Source of the DNA: a virus
Strand: one strand, 5' to 3'
DNA: 54,276 nt
Virus record (IMG/VR): IMGVR_UViG_3300020172_002575
Span: 1-54,276 of that record
Below, piece after piece: positions 9,154 to 17,059 of this stretch. The position numbers were made by a program, and so were the translations under genes. Each line of letters begins with the position of its first letter. Within the stretch, counting starts at the first letter, position 1. The notes under the pieces were generated by a model, which saw only the letters and a list, made by a program, of their open reading frames with translations, searched no databases and had not been told where the DNA came from.

Positions 9154-9576
9154 ATGGCAGTTTCAAATCCGTTTGATCAAAAACGAGGATATCAATTTGA
9201 AATAGAAATTGATGGTGAAATCAGGCCACTACATGACAGTGTTATTGTTACTGAAATGGATTTTAGTGGCCGACAACTAGCTAGTGGAGTAATATTACTT
9301 AATGACGACGGTAAAACAGATGGTATTCGTCCGCGATGGGCAAGAGTATATGCTACTGGGCCAGAACAACGCGACGTTAGTGTGGGTCAATGGGTGCTTG
9401 TTGAACACGGAAGATGGAGCCGCGGTCTTAGAATTGTTAAAGACGGAGAAGAAATCGTCATACGTAGAGCGGATCCTAACGCAATTATTTTTGCCACAGA
9501 CACCCAACCAGATGATATAAACACTATTTCAACCGCAGTACATGCCGAGCGTAAAACTCGCGAACAGTACGAATGA
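9154..9576 (+). CDS. GroES-like cochaperonin (gp31 analogue)
   Basis: 140 residues with the Cpn10 fold pattern. IRPLHDSVIV (about 22-31) matches the GroES start IRPLHDRVIV. ASGVILLNDD corresponds to the GroES segment just after the mobile loop, and RVYATGP plus VSVGQWVLVEHG match the following strands (V..VG....V..GD.VL). T4 gp31 replaces GroES on GroEL for capsid protein folding; by analogy this could cap host GroEL. It has extra N- and C-terminal tails. The segment between the first strand and ASG (TEMDFSGRQL) is where the GroEL-binding loop would be, and it is short. GGAG 7 nt upstream supports the start. A shadow frame inside is not used. Confidence 0.7.
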   Translation: MAVSNPFDQKRGYQFEIEIDGEIRPLHDSVIVTEMDFSGRQLASGVILLNDDGKTDGIRPRWARVYATGPEQRDVSVGQWVLVEHGRWSRGLRIVKDGEEIVIRRADPNAIIFATDTQPDDINTISTAVHAERKTREQYE

Positions 9577-9803
9577 TCAAAAACTGGAACATAGATAACA
9601 TTGTCAGTCAATTACATTCATGCAATTACGCCATGACAGATCCTCGTATGGATGGTTTTGTAACTTGGGGTTGCAAACAAGACCTTTATACTGTAAAATT
9701 TATACTAGATGAAATGTTAGAGAATTCTCCAACATACGTGGGCGAACAAGAATGGCTCGAAGAAAGAGCCAAAGAAAAAACCTGGAAAATTATATCACGA
9801 TAA
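9573..9803 (+). CDS. Conserved small phage protein
   Basis: 76 residues, ATGA overlap with the cochaperonin gene. Distinct motif DGFVTWGCKQDLYTVKFILD (about 27-46), then a C-terminal acidic/basic helix (EQEWLEERAKEKTWKII). This resembles a short conserved protein of T4-like phages, but I know no function. One Trp-Gly-Cys site is unpaired, and no metal motif is evident. Confidence 0.6.
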   Translation: MIKNWNIDNIVSQLHSCNYAMTDPRMDGFVTWGCKQDLYTVKFILDEMLENSPTYVGEQEWLEERAKEKTWKIISR

Positions 9804-10591
9804 TGCAAACTTCTGTAAAATTACGAACCGGACATAGACTTGATCTAGACGATGGCGCAAGCTGCTATTGGTTTGAAATGGACCATCCTAGAGAAAAAGT
9901 ACCTGATTTTAAAACTATCTACGATTACTATATTGAAAAAAACTTTTGGAAACAGTGGATTAAACCTGGCATGACCTGTATTGACATTGGCGGTCATTCA
10001 GGAGATACAGCGATTCCAATGATGACGCAATGTAGAGCTACGGTGTTGTCTGTGGAACCCAATCCTGTGATTCGCCCTTATTTGCAATTCAATTGCGAAG
10101 TCAATAAGCATCTAGGTCGATTTGTTATTGCATCAGAAGCAGTAACCAATCAAAATGCCGATAATCTTACTTTTAAAGATCATCAAAACAGTATGTGTAA
10201 TGGTGGTCTAGTTGGTGAGACCTGGGATGCAGAAACTGCCGCTAGAGTAGCAGGTATGAGTGGAGAAAGTATTACTGTGTCTGGACTGACATTAGAGGAC
10301 ATGTGCAAAAAGTATTTGACCAATGATGAAATGGAAAAGATTGGTTTTGTTAAAACAGATACCGAAGGACATGATATAGAAATCATTAGGAGTTCTAGAG
10401 ATATTCTTGTAAAATATAAACCTGTACTATTCACCGAGTGGTTTGTTGCATACAGTCAAGCCGATACCAATGAACTGTTTCGAGTCATTGACCAGGCAGG
10501 ATATGTGGCATTTTACCCTGAAACCATGCAAGAAGCACACCCCGATCAAAGAAGCGAAGATTTAGTTTGCCTACACAAGGACAATTTATGA
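9803..10591 (+). CDS. FkbM-family methyltransferase
   Basis: 262 residues, SAM-dependent O-methyltransferase of the FkbM (Methyltransf_21) type. CIDIGGHSGDTAIP is motif I for SAM binding, LSVEPNPVIRPYL is motif II, and FVKTDTEGHDIEII carries the conserved KxDxEGxE-like segment of the family. A frame open from 9752 includes 17 extra residues, but the ATG at 9803 overlaps the previous TAA (TAATG), the junction style used throughout this genome. FkbM enzymes usually methylate sugar hydroxyls, so a glycan substrate on virion or host is plausible. No membrane segment. Confidence 0.8.
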   Translation: MQTSVKLRTGHRLDLDDGASCYWFEMDHPREKVPDFKTIYDYYIEKNFWKQWIKPGMTCIDIGGHSGDTAIPMMTQCRATVLSVEPNPVIRPYLQFNCEVNKHLGRFVIASEAVTNQNADNLTFKDHQNSMCNGGLVGETWDAETAARVAGMSGESITVSGLTLEDMCKKYLTNDEMEKIGFVKTDTEGHDIEIIRSSRDILVKYKPVLFTEWFVAYSQADTNELFRVIDQAGYVAFYPETMQEAHPDQRSEDLVCLHKDNL

Positions 10592-10785
10592 AAGTAGAAC
10601 TAAGCAATGTTGATGGCTATCATACTTACGGGTATTTTGAGCCAATGAATCATCCAGAAGGCTATTGTGCCTTAAAAATTACCAGTCAATTGGAGACTGC
10701 CAAAAATCCTGAAGCAGAACAGACTAGATTTACTATGATACTGTCTCCTGATGCCCTCAACAATTTACGCACACTAATTAAATGA
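10588..10785 (+). CDS. Small hypothetical protein
   Basis: 65 residues, begins MKVELSNVDGYHTYGYFEP. I chose the ATG at 10588, which overlaps the methyltransferase stop as ATGA, over an ATG seven codons upstream. Beta-strand then helix pattern, ending with LSPDALNNLRTLIK. No recognised family. It overlaps the gp44 start by ATGA, so it is translationally linked to replication genes. Confidence 0.55.
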   Translation: MKVELSNVDGYHTYGYFEPMNHPEGYCALKITSQLETAKNPEAEQTRFTMILSPDALNNLRTLIK

Positions 10786-11702
10786 AAGAACTTTGGACTG
10801 AAAAATATCGCCCACAATCAATTGATGGGTATGTATTCACTGACCCCACACAGCGAGAACAAATTGAATATTTTATAAAAGAAAAATCAATCCCGCATTT
10901 GCTATTCACCGGCCCAGCGGGCACTGGCAAAACAACACTGGCAAAAATTCTTGTTAATAGTTTGGACATTGATCCTTATGATTTTTTGCAAGTTAATGCG
11001 TCTAGAGATAACGGTGTAGATTTTCTTAAAACTAAAATCGAAGGCTTTGTAAGTACAATGCCGTTTGGTGATTTAAAAATTGTATTGCTAGATGAAGCTG
11101 ACTATTTGAGTCATAATGCACAGGCTATCTTGCGTGGATTAATGGAGACTTATGCTAGCCAAGCTAGATTTATTCTCACTTGCAATCTAGCGCACAAGAT
11201 TATCAATCCACTCAAAAGTCGTTGTCAACAGTTTGTTATTGACAAAACTGATACAACGGAATTTACCACTAGAGTTGCCACTGTATTAATTACAGAAGGT
11301 GCAGAATTTGACATCGACACTTTAGACAGTTATGTCAAAGCCACTTATCCGGACTTACGTAAATGTTTAAATCTATTACAAAGCAATAGTGTAAGCGGCA
11401 AACTATCTATATCTAAAGGTAGTGATTCTAGCACTACAGACTACAAACTAGACGTGGTGAACTTGTTCAAGCAAGGAAAGATACGTGAAGCAAGAACACT
11501 GTTTTGTTCACACACTTCTGCCGATGAATGCGAGAACGCATTTACTTGGATGCATCAGAATCTGGACTTGTGGTCAGGTACTCTTGAAGGTCAGGACGAA
11601 GCAATTAAAATTATACGCAAAGGTGCAGCTACACATTCACTGGTAGCCGATCACGAAATTAATCTTTCAGCAACATTTGTGGAACTCAGTCAAATATCAT
11701 GA
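10782..11702 (+). CDS. 44: Clamp-loader ATPase subunit gp44
   Basis: 306 residues, AAA+ ATPase that loads the sliding clamp (gene at 37636) onto primer-template DNA. It opens with ELWTEKYRPQSID, the RFC box II sequence. Walker A is GPAGTGKT (44-51), Walker B is VLLDEADYL with D104-E105, and the SRC arginine-finger motif is at 146-148. Length matches T4 gp44 (319). In T4, gene 62 (small loader subunit) follows; the next ORF here is not recognisably gp62. Start ATG overlaps the upstream stop by four bases. Confidence 0.93.
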   Translation: MKELWTEKYRPQSIDGYVFTDPTQREQIEYFIKEKSIPHLLFTGPAGTGKTTLAKILVNSLDIDPYDFLQVNASRDNGVDFLKTKIEGFVSTMPFGDLKIVLLDEADYLSHNAQAILRGLMETYASQARFILTCNLAHKIINPLKSRCQQFVIDKTDTTEFTTRVATVLITEGAEFDIDTLDSYVKATYPDLRKCLNLLQSNSVSGKLSISKGSDSSTTDYKLDVVNLFKQGKIREARTLFCSHTSADECENAFTWMHQNLDLWSGTLEGQDEAIKIIRKGAATHSLVADHEINLSATFVELSQIS

Positions 11703-12073
11703 AAAAACAAAACATCTATCTTGTAGCTCACTACTCAACCAGACCACGAGACCCAAAGAAAACACGCATACCGGGTTATATGAAAGATCCTGCTAATCAT
11801 CAGATCGACGAACAGGTTCAAATCAGTACAAGATTACGCAAGCAAGACGTTAATGCTAAAATTATTATTAATCTTACTGATAAAAAAGTTGAACAAAACA
11901 GCTTCAATGGCAAAAAAGACTTCAATGAACTATTCAAATACTTTTTTAAAGGGTATCACAAATACGTAACTGAAGTTATGTCCAAGTTGGATCCTGAATA
12001 TTTTAATTCTATGCTCGACGAAATGCAAGCAGAGCTAGACTCAGAAAAGAAAAATGAAGAAATTCCAGCTTAG
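11699..12073 (+). CDS. Conserved phage protein next to gp44
   Basis: 124 residues, ATGA overlap with gp44. N-terminal strand IYLVAHYSTRPRDP, then PGYMKDPANHQIDEQVQIST, a helix FNELFKYFFKGYHKYVTEVM and a charged Glu/Lys-rich C-terminal tail. No family with known function is recognised. The position is that of T4 gene 62, and translational coupling suggests a partner of the clamp loader, but sequence likeness to gp62 is not visible to me. Confidence 0.6.
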   Translation: MKKQNIYLVAHYSTRPRDPKKTRIPGYMKDPANHQIDEQVQISTRLRKQDVNAKIIINLTDKKVEQNSFNGKKDFNELFKYFFKGYHKYVTEVMSKLDPEYFNSMLDEMQAELDSEKKNEEIPA

Positions 12074-12377
12074 TGAAGCAGGTGCTAGAGGTTGGTTTGT
12101 AGGGGACTTTCCTGAAGCAATACATCGCACTAAAGATTTTGAAACTTGCTACCAAACTAATTTAGCTGGTACAGTTTACGAACGACATTATCATAAGATC
12201 GTTACCGAAATACAGTTAATCACACGTGGATGCATGGTACTTAACGATGTTGAATATCGCACCGGAGATATTGTAATTGTAGAGCCCGGAGATATAGTTG
12301 GTGGTTATTATCCCGAAGATACTGACACTGTAGCAGTTAAATTTCCTAGTGTACCCGACGATAAATATTATGTATGA
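12054..12377 (+). CDS. Small cupin-fold protein
   Basis: 107 residues, single conserved cupin barrel. ERHYHKIVTEIQLITRG (about 43-59) carries the HxH...E of cupin motif 1, and GDIVIVEPGDIVGGYYP (about 71-87) is motif 2 with the PGD turn. The usual second-motif His is not obvious, so metal binding may be partial. The start lies 20 nt inside the previous gene. Cupins bind sugars or metals or act as epimerases or dioxygenases; no substrate can be assigned. Confidence 0.65.
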   Translation: MKKFQLSEAGARGWFVGDFPEAIHRTKDFETCYQTNLAGTVYERHYHKIVTEIQLITRGCMVLNDVEYRTGDIVIVEPGDIVGGYYPEDTDTVAVKFPSVPDDKYYV

Positions 12378-12613
12378 GTAATATCTTTAAAGTAATGAAG
12401 GCGAAAAAGAAGAGGGCAGCAAATCCTGATGCTCCGCCACGTCCTAATTTAATGACTCATGATGTAAAACTGCGGGATCAAGAACTTACAGTCAATAATC
12501 TGATGTCATCTGTTGCATATCTCAGAGATCGTGTGCATAATCTAGAATCAAAATTACGTAATCAAACAACTTATCTGCAAGCTCTGCATAACAAAATTAT
12601 CAAAAATAAATAA
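12374..12613 (+). CDS. Small coiled-coil protein
   Basis: 79 residues. Basic N terminus (KVMKAKKKRAANPDAPPRPN), then a heptad-rich helix from about residue 35 to the end (LTVNNLMSSVAYLRDRVHNL, then ESKLRNQTTYLQALHNKI), shaped like SlyX-type coiled coils. ATGA overlap upstream and TAATG downstream. Function unknown. Confidence 0.55.
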   Translation: MSNIFKVMKAKKKRAANPDAPPRPNLMTHDVKLRDQELTVNNLMSSVAYLRDRVHNLESKLRNQTTYLQALHNKIIKNK

Positions 12614-13116
12614 TGACAACTTTATATTTAGACATGGACGGCGTAGTTGCCGACTTTGACGAGTACGCCGCACGTACTTTAGGAATACCACCATCAAGCG
12701 GAATCTATCCTGACGAGGTATGGTACAAACTGGCTTCAAATGCTAGACTGTATAGAGACTTGATTAAAACATCGTACGCAGACCAATTGGTATTTGAATG
12801 TAGTAAATTTGCTAAACAACACAATTACGAATTAATGTTTTTGACTGCCGTTCCCAAGGGCAATGACGTTCCTTGGGCATTTTATGACAAAGTCTATTGG
12901 GCCAGACACAACTTTCCTACTATTCCGGTTATGTTTGGACCGTTTAGTAAAGACAAACACCAGCACTGTAAACCCGGAGATATTTTAATTGATGATCGTG
13001 CCAGCAACATTGAAGAATGGCGTGCTGCGAGTGGCCTAGCAATACTACACAAAGATTACAACGATACTATGACTCAATTAAATCAATTGATTCCACAAGT
13101 TTCGTTGCAAGTGTAA
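12613..13116 (+). CDS. 5'(3')-deoxyribonucleotidase, HAD superfamily
   Basis: 167 residues. YLDMDGVVADFDEYA (5-19) is HAD motif I with the DxDG nucleophile and acid/base Asp residues, FLTAVPKG is motif II, and ILIDDRASNIEEW (about 131-143) is motif IV with paired Asp. This layout is that of the NT5C deoxyribonucleotidase family, which dephosphorylates dNMPs. In a phage it may trim unwanted dNMPs or handle modified ones. The last 34 nt overlap the convergent radical SAM gene. The start overlaps the previous stop (TAATG). Confidence 0.8.
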   Translation: MTTLYLDMDGVVADFDEYAARTLGIPPSSGIYPDEVWYKLASNARLYRDLIKTSYADQLVFECSKFAKQHNYELMFLTAVPKGNDVPWAFYDKVYWARHNFPTIPVMFGPFSKDKHQHCKPGDILIDDRASNIEEWRAASGLAILHKDYNDTMTQLNQLIPQVSLQV

Positions 13117-14078
13117 ATTTTACCTTGTGCAACAGAGTCTTGATTCCAAGACTCTTCAATTTTATTAAACCATTCCACAGCATGTTCAATGCTGTATTCC
13201 AAAGCATTATTGTTCTTGATAATAGGTCGTAGCTGCATATTACTAGGATTACCTGTTTCTTGCATGGGATAAAATCCCAACCAACAGCAAGGATATACTT
13301 CTCCATTGGCTGTGATGTATATTTCTTTTTGTTTTTTAGCATAACAGTCAATTTTTCTATTAGGATGTTCGGTCTGTAGTATTGTAATCTCAGGCTTGTC
13401 TACATAATGTAAATGAAATGTAAACAACTCATCAAAATTTTTACTACCAGCGTAATTTCCTAAACTATGGCTGTAATTGCCATCTCTTGTAAAAACAGGA
13501 CCTGTATTGCGTCCAGCATCCACCACATGAAATTCTTGAAATCCTAATTGTTTAGATAATTCCCTAGCTTGATCAATTTGATGTTCATTATGAGCAAAAG
13601 GTATAAATGCCCATATTGCATATCCGCCTGCCGCAATAAACTTACAGGCATTTTCTATAATCAAATCAAAGTTGGTATATTGACGATATAGATGATGTGT
13701 GTCGTTGAGTCCATCTAATCTAAAATGCACTCGAGTTTTTAATTCTCCCAGTCTGGTCCAAATGTTAGGACGTCCACTGGCGTTGGTACTGATTTCAATT
13801 GCCAAATTAGGATTCACACTTTTAAAATATTCCACTATTTCCAATCCATCACGAGCAGTTATGAAATCTCCATAATTGCCGTTTATTAAAATATGATTTA
13901 TTTGTGTAAGAAAGGAAGATGTGAATATTTTTTGCGCCTGCTCTAAAGACATGTCGCAGACAGGATAGGAATCAATTGTGTCAACGCCGCGAAAATTTCT
14001 TGGACATTCAGGACAAGCAGCATTGCATCTAGTTGAAATCTCCAAATGAACGCTGCTTATGTCGTTGTATTTTAGCAT
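13083..14078 (-). CDS. Radical SAM protein with SPASM-like C terminus
   Basis: 331 residues. EISTRCNAACPECPRN (about 13-28) contains CxxxCxxC for the [4Fe-4S]-SAM cluster. The C-terminal region has further cysteines (DCYAKKQKEIYITANGEVYP, then CCWLGFYP, and terminal TCNETCGIN) like SPASM/twitch auxiliary-cluster domains. The family includes peptide- and cofactor-modifying enzymes, and many phages carry such genes with unknown substrate. It is transcribed opposite to neighbours, downstream of PhoH, and overlaps the 3' end of the nucleotidase gene by 34 nt. Confidence 0.75.
   Translation of the reverse strand: MLKYNDISSVHLEISTRCNAACPECPRNFRGVDTIDSYPVCDMSLEQAQKIFTSSFLTQINHILINGNYGDFITARDGLEIVEYFKSVNPNLAIEISTNASGRPNIWTRLGELKTRVHFRLDGLNDTHHLYRQYTNFDLIIENACKFIAAGGYAIWAFIPFAHNEHQIDQARELSKQLGFQEFHVVDAGRNTGPVFTRDGNYSHSLGNYAGSKNFDELFTFHLHYVDKPEITILQTEHPNRKIDCYAKKQKEIYITANGEVYPCCWLGFYPMQETGNPSNMQLRPIIKNNNALEYSIEHAVEWFNKIEESWNQDSVAQGKIYTCNETCGIN
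13134..13155 (+). terminator. Perfect hairpin near converging gene ends
   Basis: AGAGTCTTG (13134-13142) and CAAGACTCT (13147-13155) form a perfect 9-bp stem with an ATTC loop, 17 nt after the stop of the nucleotidase gene. It lies inside the 3' end of the opposing radical SAM gene. The following T-run is poor (TCAATTTTATT), so it is only a candidate terminator for the + strand operon. Confidence 0.4.
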
Positions 14079-14094
14079 TCAGTATTTAACTACA

Positions 14095-14847
14095 TTATTC
14101 CTCCCCGTATAGTTTAAGAACTTCAGCTACAGCAGGATGTCGTCTGACGTCCTTGACTGCAAATTCTACACCAGCAATGTATTGGCTGTCAAAGTTTGTC
14201 ATCAAACTTTGGAAGTCCAATAGTCCGTTGTCCTTGGCCCTACGGTCGGCCTGCTGTGTATCACCTGTAATAACCATCTTGGAGTTTTCACCTAAACGAG
14301 TTAGCAGCATCTTCATCTGACTTGGTGTCGCGTTTTGCATTTCATCTGCAATAATCCACGAGTTTTTAAATGTCCGCCCTCGCATGTATGCTAGTGGAGC
14401 AATCTCTATATATTTTTCTTCTAGCAGACGTAGTACCTCCTGTGGTTTGTAATACTCCTCTATAATATCAAAGATGGGTCTAGTCCACGGCTCCATCTTT
14501 TGATTCAGTGTGCCCGGTAAAAATCCATGTTGCTCGTCATCAACACCTACTGCGGGCCTAGTAATAACAATCTTAGAGCATTCGCCTGCTCTAAATGCTT
14601 TTAGCGCGGCCAACACAGCCAGCATAGTTTTGCCTGTTCCTGCCGGGCCTGCGGCATATACTATTAAGCGTTGGGGATTTTCTAGTAGATCAATGTAAGT
14701 TTCTTGGTTTAAGCTTTTTGGGATCAGTTGAATGGTACGGCGTTGTTTTTGATAGGAATCAATGTTGCTAACTACTGTTAATTGTGCTACTTCATTGCGA
14801 CGGCGTTTGCTCAAGACTGCCTCCTTTATGTTTGGTGGATCTAACAT
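14095..14847 (-). CDS. phoH: PhoH-like ATPase
   Basis: 250 residues, P-loop NTPase of the PhoH family. Walker A is AGPAGTGKTM (about 66-75), Walker B is SWIIADEMQNA with D168-E169, and ITGDTQQADRR plus GVEFAVKDVRRHP are the conserved C-terminal motifs. A TTG-initiated extension of 22 codons is possible from 14913, but ATG 14847 has AAGGAG (14855-14860, minus strand) 7 nt upstream and is preferred. PhoH is widespread in marine phages; the biochemical role (RNA helicase/RNase-associated ATPase or phosphate stress) is unsettled. It leads a minus-strand pair with the radical SAM gene. Confidence 0.9.
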   Translation of the reverse strand: MLDPPNIKEAVLSKRRRNEVAQLTVVSNIDSYQKQRRTIQLIPKSLNQETYIDLLENPQRLIVYAAGPAGTGKTMLAVLAALKAFRAGECSKIVITRPAVGVDDEQHGFLPGTLNQKMEPWTRPIFDIIEEYYKPQEVLRLLEEKYIEIAPLAYMRGRTFKNSWIIADEMQNATPSQMKMLLTRLGENSKMVITGDTQQADRRAKDNGLLDFQSLMTNFDSQYIAGVEFAVKDVRRHPAVAEVLKLYGEE

Positions 14848-15013
14848 AGCCGAGCTCCTTAAAGTGGGCTTGGCCTCTTCTTTATCAAGTCCACGCAAAT
14901 ATTTAAGAAACAAAATTTATATTGAAAACTGTGTGTTTATTAATATTTTTCCGGGCTAAGTATTAGACCGTACTCAAGCAAATTATTCATAAAACTATTA
15001 GAACAAATATTGG

Positions 15014-15020
15014 CTAAATA
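15014..15020 (+). promoter_or_regulatory. Candidate late promoter box (CTAAATA)
   Basis: CTAAATA ends 21 nt before the ATG at 15042 and lies in the divergent gap between PhoH and the next + strand genes. No clear Shine-Dalgarno follows. Confidence 0.45.
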
Positions 15021-15041
15021 ACTAATATTGAAATAAATTTT

Positions 15042-15620
15042 ATGCCAACAGATATAAAAGACGTATTAGAAAACACAAAAACCATATCCATGACAGATAG
15101 TGCAGTTAATACCCTCTTGGATTTTGAGCGTGTTGTTGACGAGCTGGATGTATATACTTTTGCTAATTGGAAAAAAGGCGAACTTGTTGTTGGACCAAAA
15201 TACGAAAAATATTTCGTAACTTGTACTTTTATGTGGCCACACAAACTAATGCCTGATCCACGAGGTGGGGAACGCCTATTAGATTATGGGTGTGAAATAA
15301 GATATAAAAAAGATCATCTACAATACCCAGTTAAAGTAAAAGATCCAGAAGATTTTAAACCTGGTACTAAAGTACCAAAAATGGCCAGAGTTCCTGTTTG
15401 GCTAGTAGAAATTGTTATGCCCAAGCAGTTGATGCAAGAAATTAATCAAGGTAGCGTGGAACTAGAAGCTGGCAAAGTCGATGCCGAAGACATTGAACAA
15501 AGCTACGAAGAAGGCTTAGACGATAACATGTACAAGACCGAAGCAGAAGCGCCTACATCGGCTAGTCAGGGCCAAGAAAATACACCACAAGGACAACAAA
15601 ATGGACCAGCACCTTATTAA
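15042..15620 (+). CDS. Conserved T4-like phage protein
   Basis: 192 residues. A mixed alpha/beta core (about 10-130) contains FANWKKGELVVGPKYEKYFV and MARVPVWLVEIVMPKQLM. It is followed by an acidic helix and a Gln/Pro-rich disordered tail (QGQENTPQGQQNGPAPY). The family is familiar from T4-like marine phages but has no function I can name. Its last 20 nt overlap the next gene, and the late-type box upstream suggests late expression. Confidence 0.6.
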   Translation: MPTDIKDVLENTKTISMTDSAVNTLLDFERVVDELDVYTFANWKKGELVVGPKYEKYFVTCTFMWPHKLMPDPRGGERLLDYGCEIRYKKDHLQYPVKVKDPEDFKPGTKVPKMARVPVWLVEIVMPKQLMQEINQGSVELEAGKVDAEDIEQSYEEGLDDNMYKTEAEAPTSASQGQENTPQGQQNGPAPY

Positions 15621-16158
15621 TGTTACCGAAGGGTTAGAAGCAAATGACCTAAAACGTTTAGTTCATAACGAATTGCATATTGACGAATACAAGAGCAAGA
15701 TGGGCAAGGACGAGGATGTTGCAGTTATGAGTTTCAAGGTCAACGGAAAAGAGCCAGCATCAGATTTAGTTAACTTTATCGAAAAAGGCTATGATTGGGT
15801 AATCGATGCTGATATAAGTGCTGGCGAACTAGACGATGGCGATTTTATCGTATTTGTCGAAACCGATCGTGTTCCTGCTTTGGCTGAAAATATTATTCTC
15901 ATGATGGAAGATGTTATGAGGTTGACAAATCAGAAGTTGTCTGAGTGGAGACTATTAACTAGATCTAGTCCAGAAGAGCATGAGTTAACTGCGGACAATA
16001 TTAAAATGCTAGTTCCTCTTACCACAGAAGATTATCTACGTAGATTTGGAGAAAAGGCATTAGATGAGATGCGTGCCGCAGCAGGCGTTAATATTCACAC
16101 CAAGGCTCCAAAAAATGATCATACACAATCATTGAGATCGTTGGCAGGTATTCTTTAA
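15601..16158 (+). CDS. Conserved T4-like phage protein
   Basis: 185 residues, soluble and acidic. Features: LVHNELHIDEYKSKMGKDED near the N terminus, then VINFIEKGYDWVIDAD-like and DFIVFVETDRVPALAENIIL strands, and a C-terminal LVPLTTEDYLRRFGEKALDE helix. It resembles a conserved partner of the preceding gene in related phages. Function unknown. Translational overlap with the previous gene suggests the two products act together. Confidence 0.6.
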   Translation: MDQHLINVTEGLEANDLKRLVHNELHIDEYKSKMGKDEDVAVMSFKVNGKEPASDLVNFIEKGYDWVIDADISAGELDDGDFIVFVETDRVPALAENIILMMEDVMRLTNQKLSEWRLLTRSSPEEHELTADNIKMLVPLTTEDYLRRFGEKALDEMRAAAGVNIHTKAPKNDHTQSLRSLAGIL

Positions 16159-16167
16159 CTTTTTTAC

Positions 16168-17049
16168 ATGTTAGATCTGATAACGGTAGTATTTCAGCCT
16201 GAAATACCTTACCTTGAAATTCAAGCTAAATCTATAGATCAAAACTTTGATGAAGATCAAATAAAAAACATTTATATAGTTGTAAATGATCAAGACTCAA
16301 TTGTTGATTTAATACCTAAATCCTGGTGGGGAAAATTCGCTGATCGAGTAATTATCTATCCATATTCTACATTTGGTTATGTTAATAGGGTAGGCGGCTG
16401 GGACAATCAACAATTGTGTAAATTGTTAGCCGCAGCCAGATCTACATGTGAGTGGAGTGTGGTATTAGATGCCAAAACTTTCTTTGTCAAACCATTTAAA
16501 ATAGAACTATTCTTAGATTCCGATAATCATGCCTGTACTGCCAAACTATTACCACAACCTGTTTTTGAATCAGCAAAACTCTTTGTTGAGAGTCTCTATA
16601 ACATTGAGCTTGATTATATAATTGGTCCAGGAGGTGTGCCTTTTTTATTTCACACTCAAACTGTTAATTTTTTAATACAGGATACAGAAGAATTAACTAA
16701 AAAACCTTTCATTGAGTTTTTTCTTGACAATGTTTGCTATCCTAATTTGATCACTGAATTTTATCTTTATTCTGCATATGTCAAATATAAGTATGGTAAT
16801 TTTGACAAATTGTATGTAGAAAAACAAAGATGGAATTGCGTCAATATTGCAGAATGGGAAGCTGATAATTTTGACGAGCTTTTTTTAAGTATGCAAAAAT
16901 TTCTTACTTTAACTGTTAGTATTGCTTCTAAAACTTGGGTTTTATTAAGCGAGGAAAAGAAAACTGCTTACCTAGAATTTCTAAATAAGCGAAATCTAAT
17001 CACTGACACCCAAAATACCCAAAAAAAGCTAAATACTGTTATCAATTAA
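16168..17049 (+). CDS. Putative glycosyltransferase-like protein (DUF6492-type)
   Basis: 293 residues, GT-A-like layout. DLITVVFQPEIPYLEIQAKS is a Rossmann-like first strand and helix, NIYIVVND the second, and WSVVLDAKTFFVKPF (about 95-109) sits where GT-A enzymes have the metal-binding DxD, here as DAK. Later, GPGGVPFLFHTQT resembles an acceptor-side loop. The weak DxD makes activity uncertain. It is AT-rich compared with neighbours and ends in the stem that forms the terminator before the spanin gene, suggesting an inserted accessory gene. Confidence 0.5.
   Translation: MLDLITVVFQPEIPYLEIQAKSIDQNFDEDQIKNIYIVVNDQDSIVDLIPKSWWGKFADRVIIYPYSTFGYVNRVGGWDNQQLCKLLAAARSTCEWSVVLDAKTFFVKPFKIELFLDSDNHACTAKLLPQPVFESAKLFVESLYNIELDYIIGPGGVPFLFHTQTVNFLIQDTEELTKKPFIEFFLDNVCYPNLITEFYLYSAYVKYKYGNFDKLYVEKQRWNCVNIAEWEADNFDELFLSMQKFLTLTVSIASKTWVLLSEEKKTAYLEFLNKRNLITDTQNTQKKLNTVIN
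17029..17035 (+). promoter_or_regulatory. Candidate late promoter box (CTAAATA) inside a hairpin
   Basis: CTAAATA ends 24 nt before the i-spanin ATG at 17060 and overlaps the 5' arm of the hairpin at 17031-17057. Transcripts starting a few bases downstream would lack the 5' arm. Confidence 0.5.
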
Positions 17050-17059
17050 CAGTATTTTT
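17031..17059 (+). terminator. Hairpin with T-run over the i-spanin start
   Basis: AAATACTGTT (17031-17040) pairs perfectly with AACAGTATTT (17048-17057) around the loop ATCAATT, followed by Ts up to the ATG at 17060. It can serve as a terminator for the upstream gene, whose stop lies in the loop and 3' arm. No Shine-Dalgarno is seen between the hairpin and the start codon. Confidence 0.6.

Noticed and set aside
11699-12073. Assignment as clamp-loader small subunit gp62
   Set aside because: Position fits, but I see no sequence likeness to gp62, so it is left as unknown.
14848-14913. N-terminal extension of PhoH from a TTG codon
   Set aside because: The ATG at 14847 has an ideal AAGGAG 7 nt upstream, while the TTG has no ribosome site.
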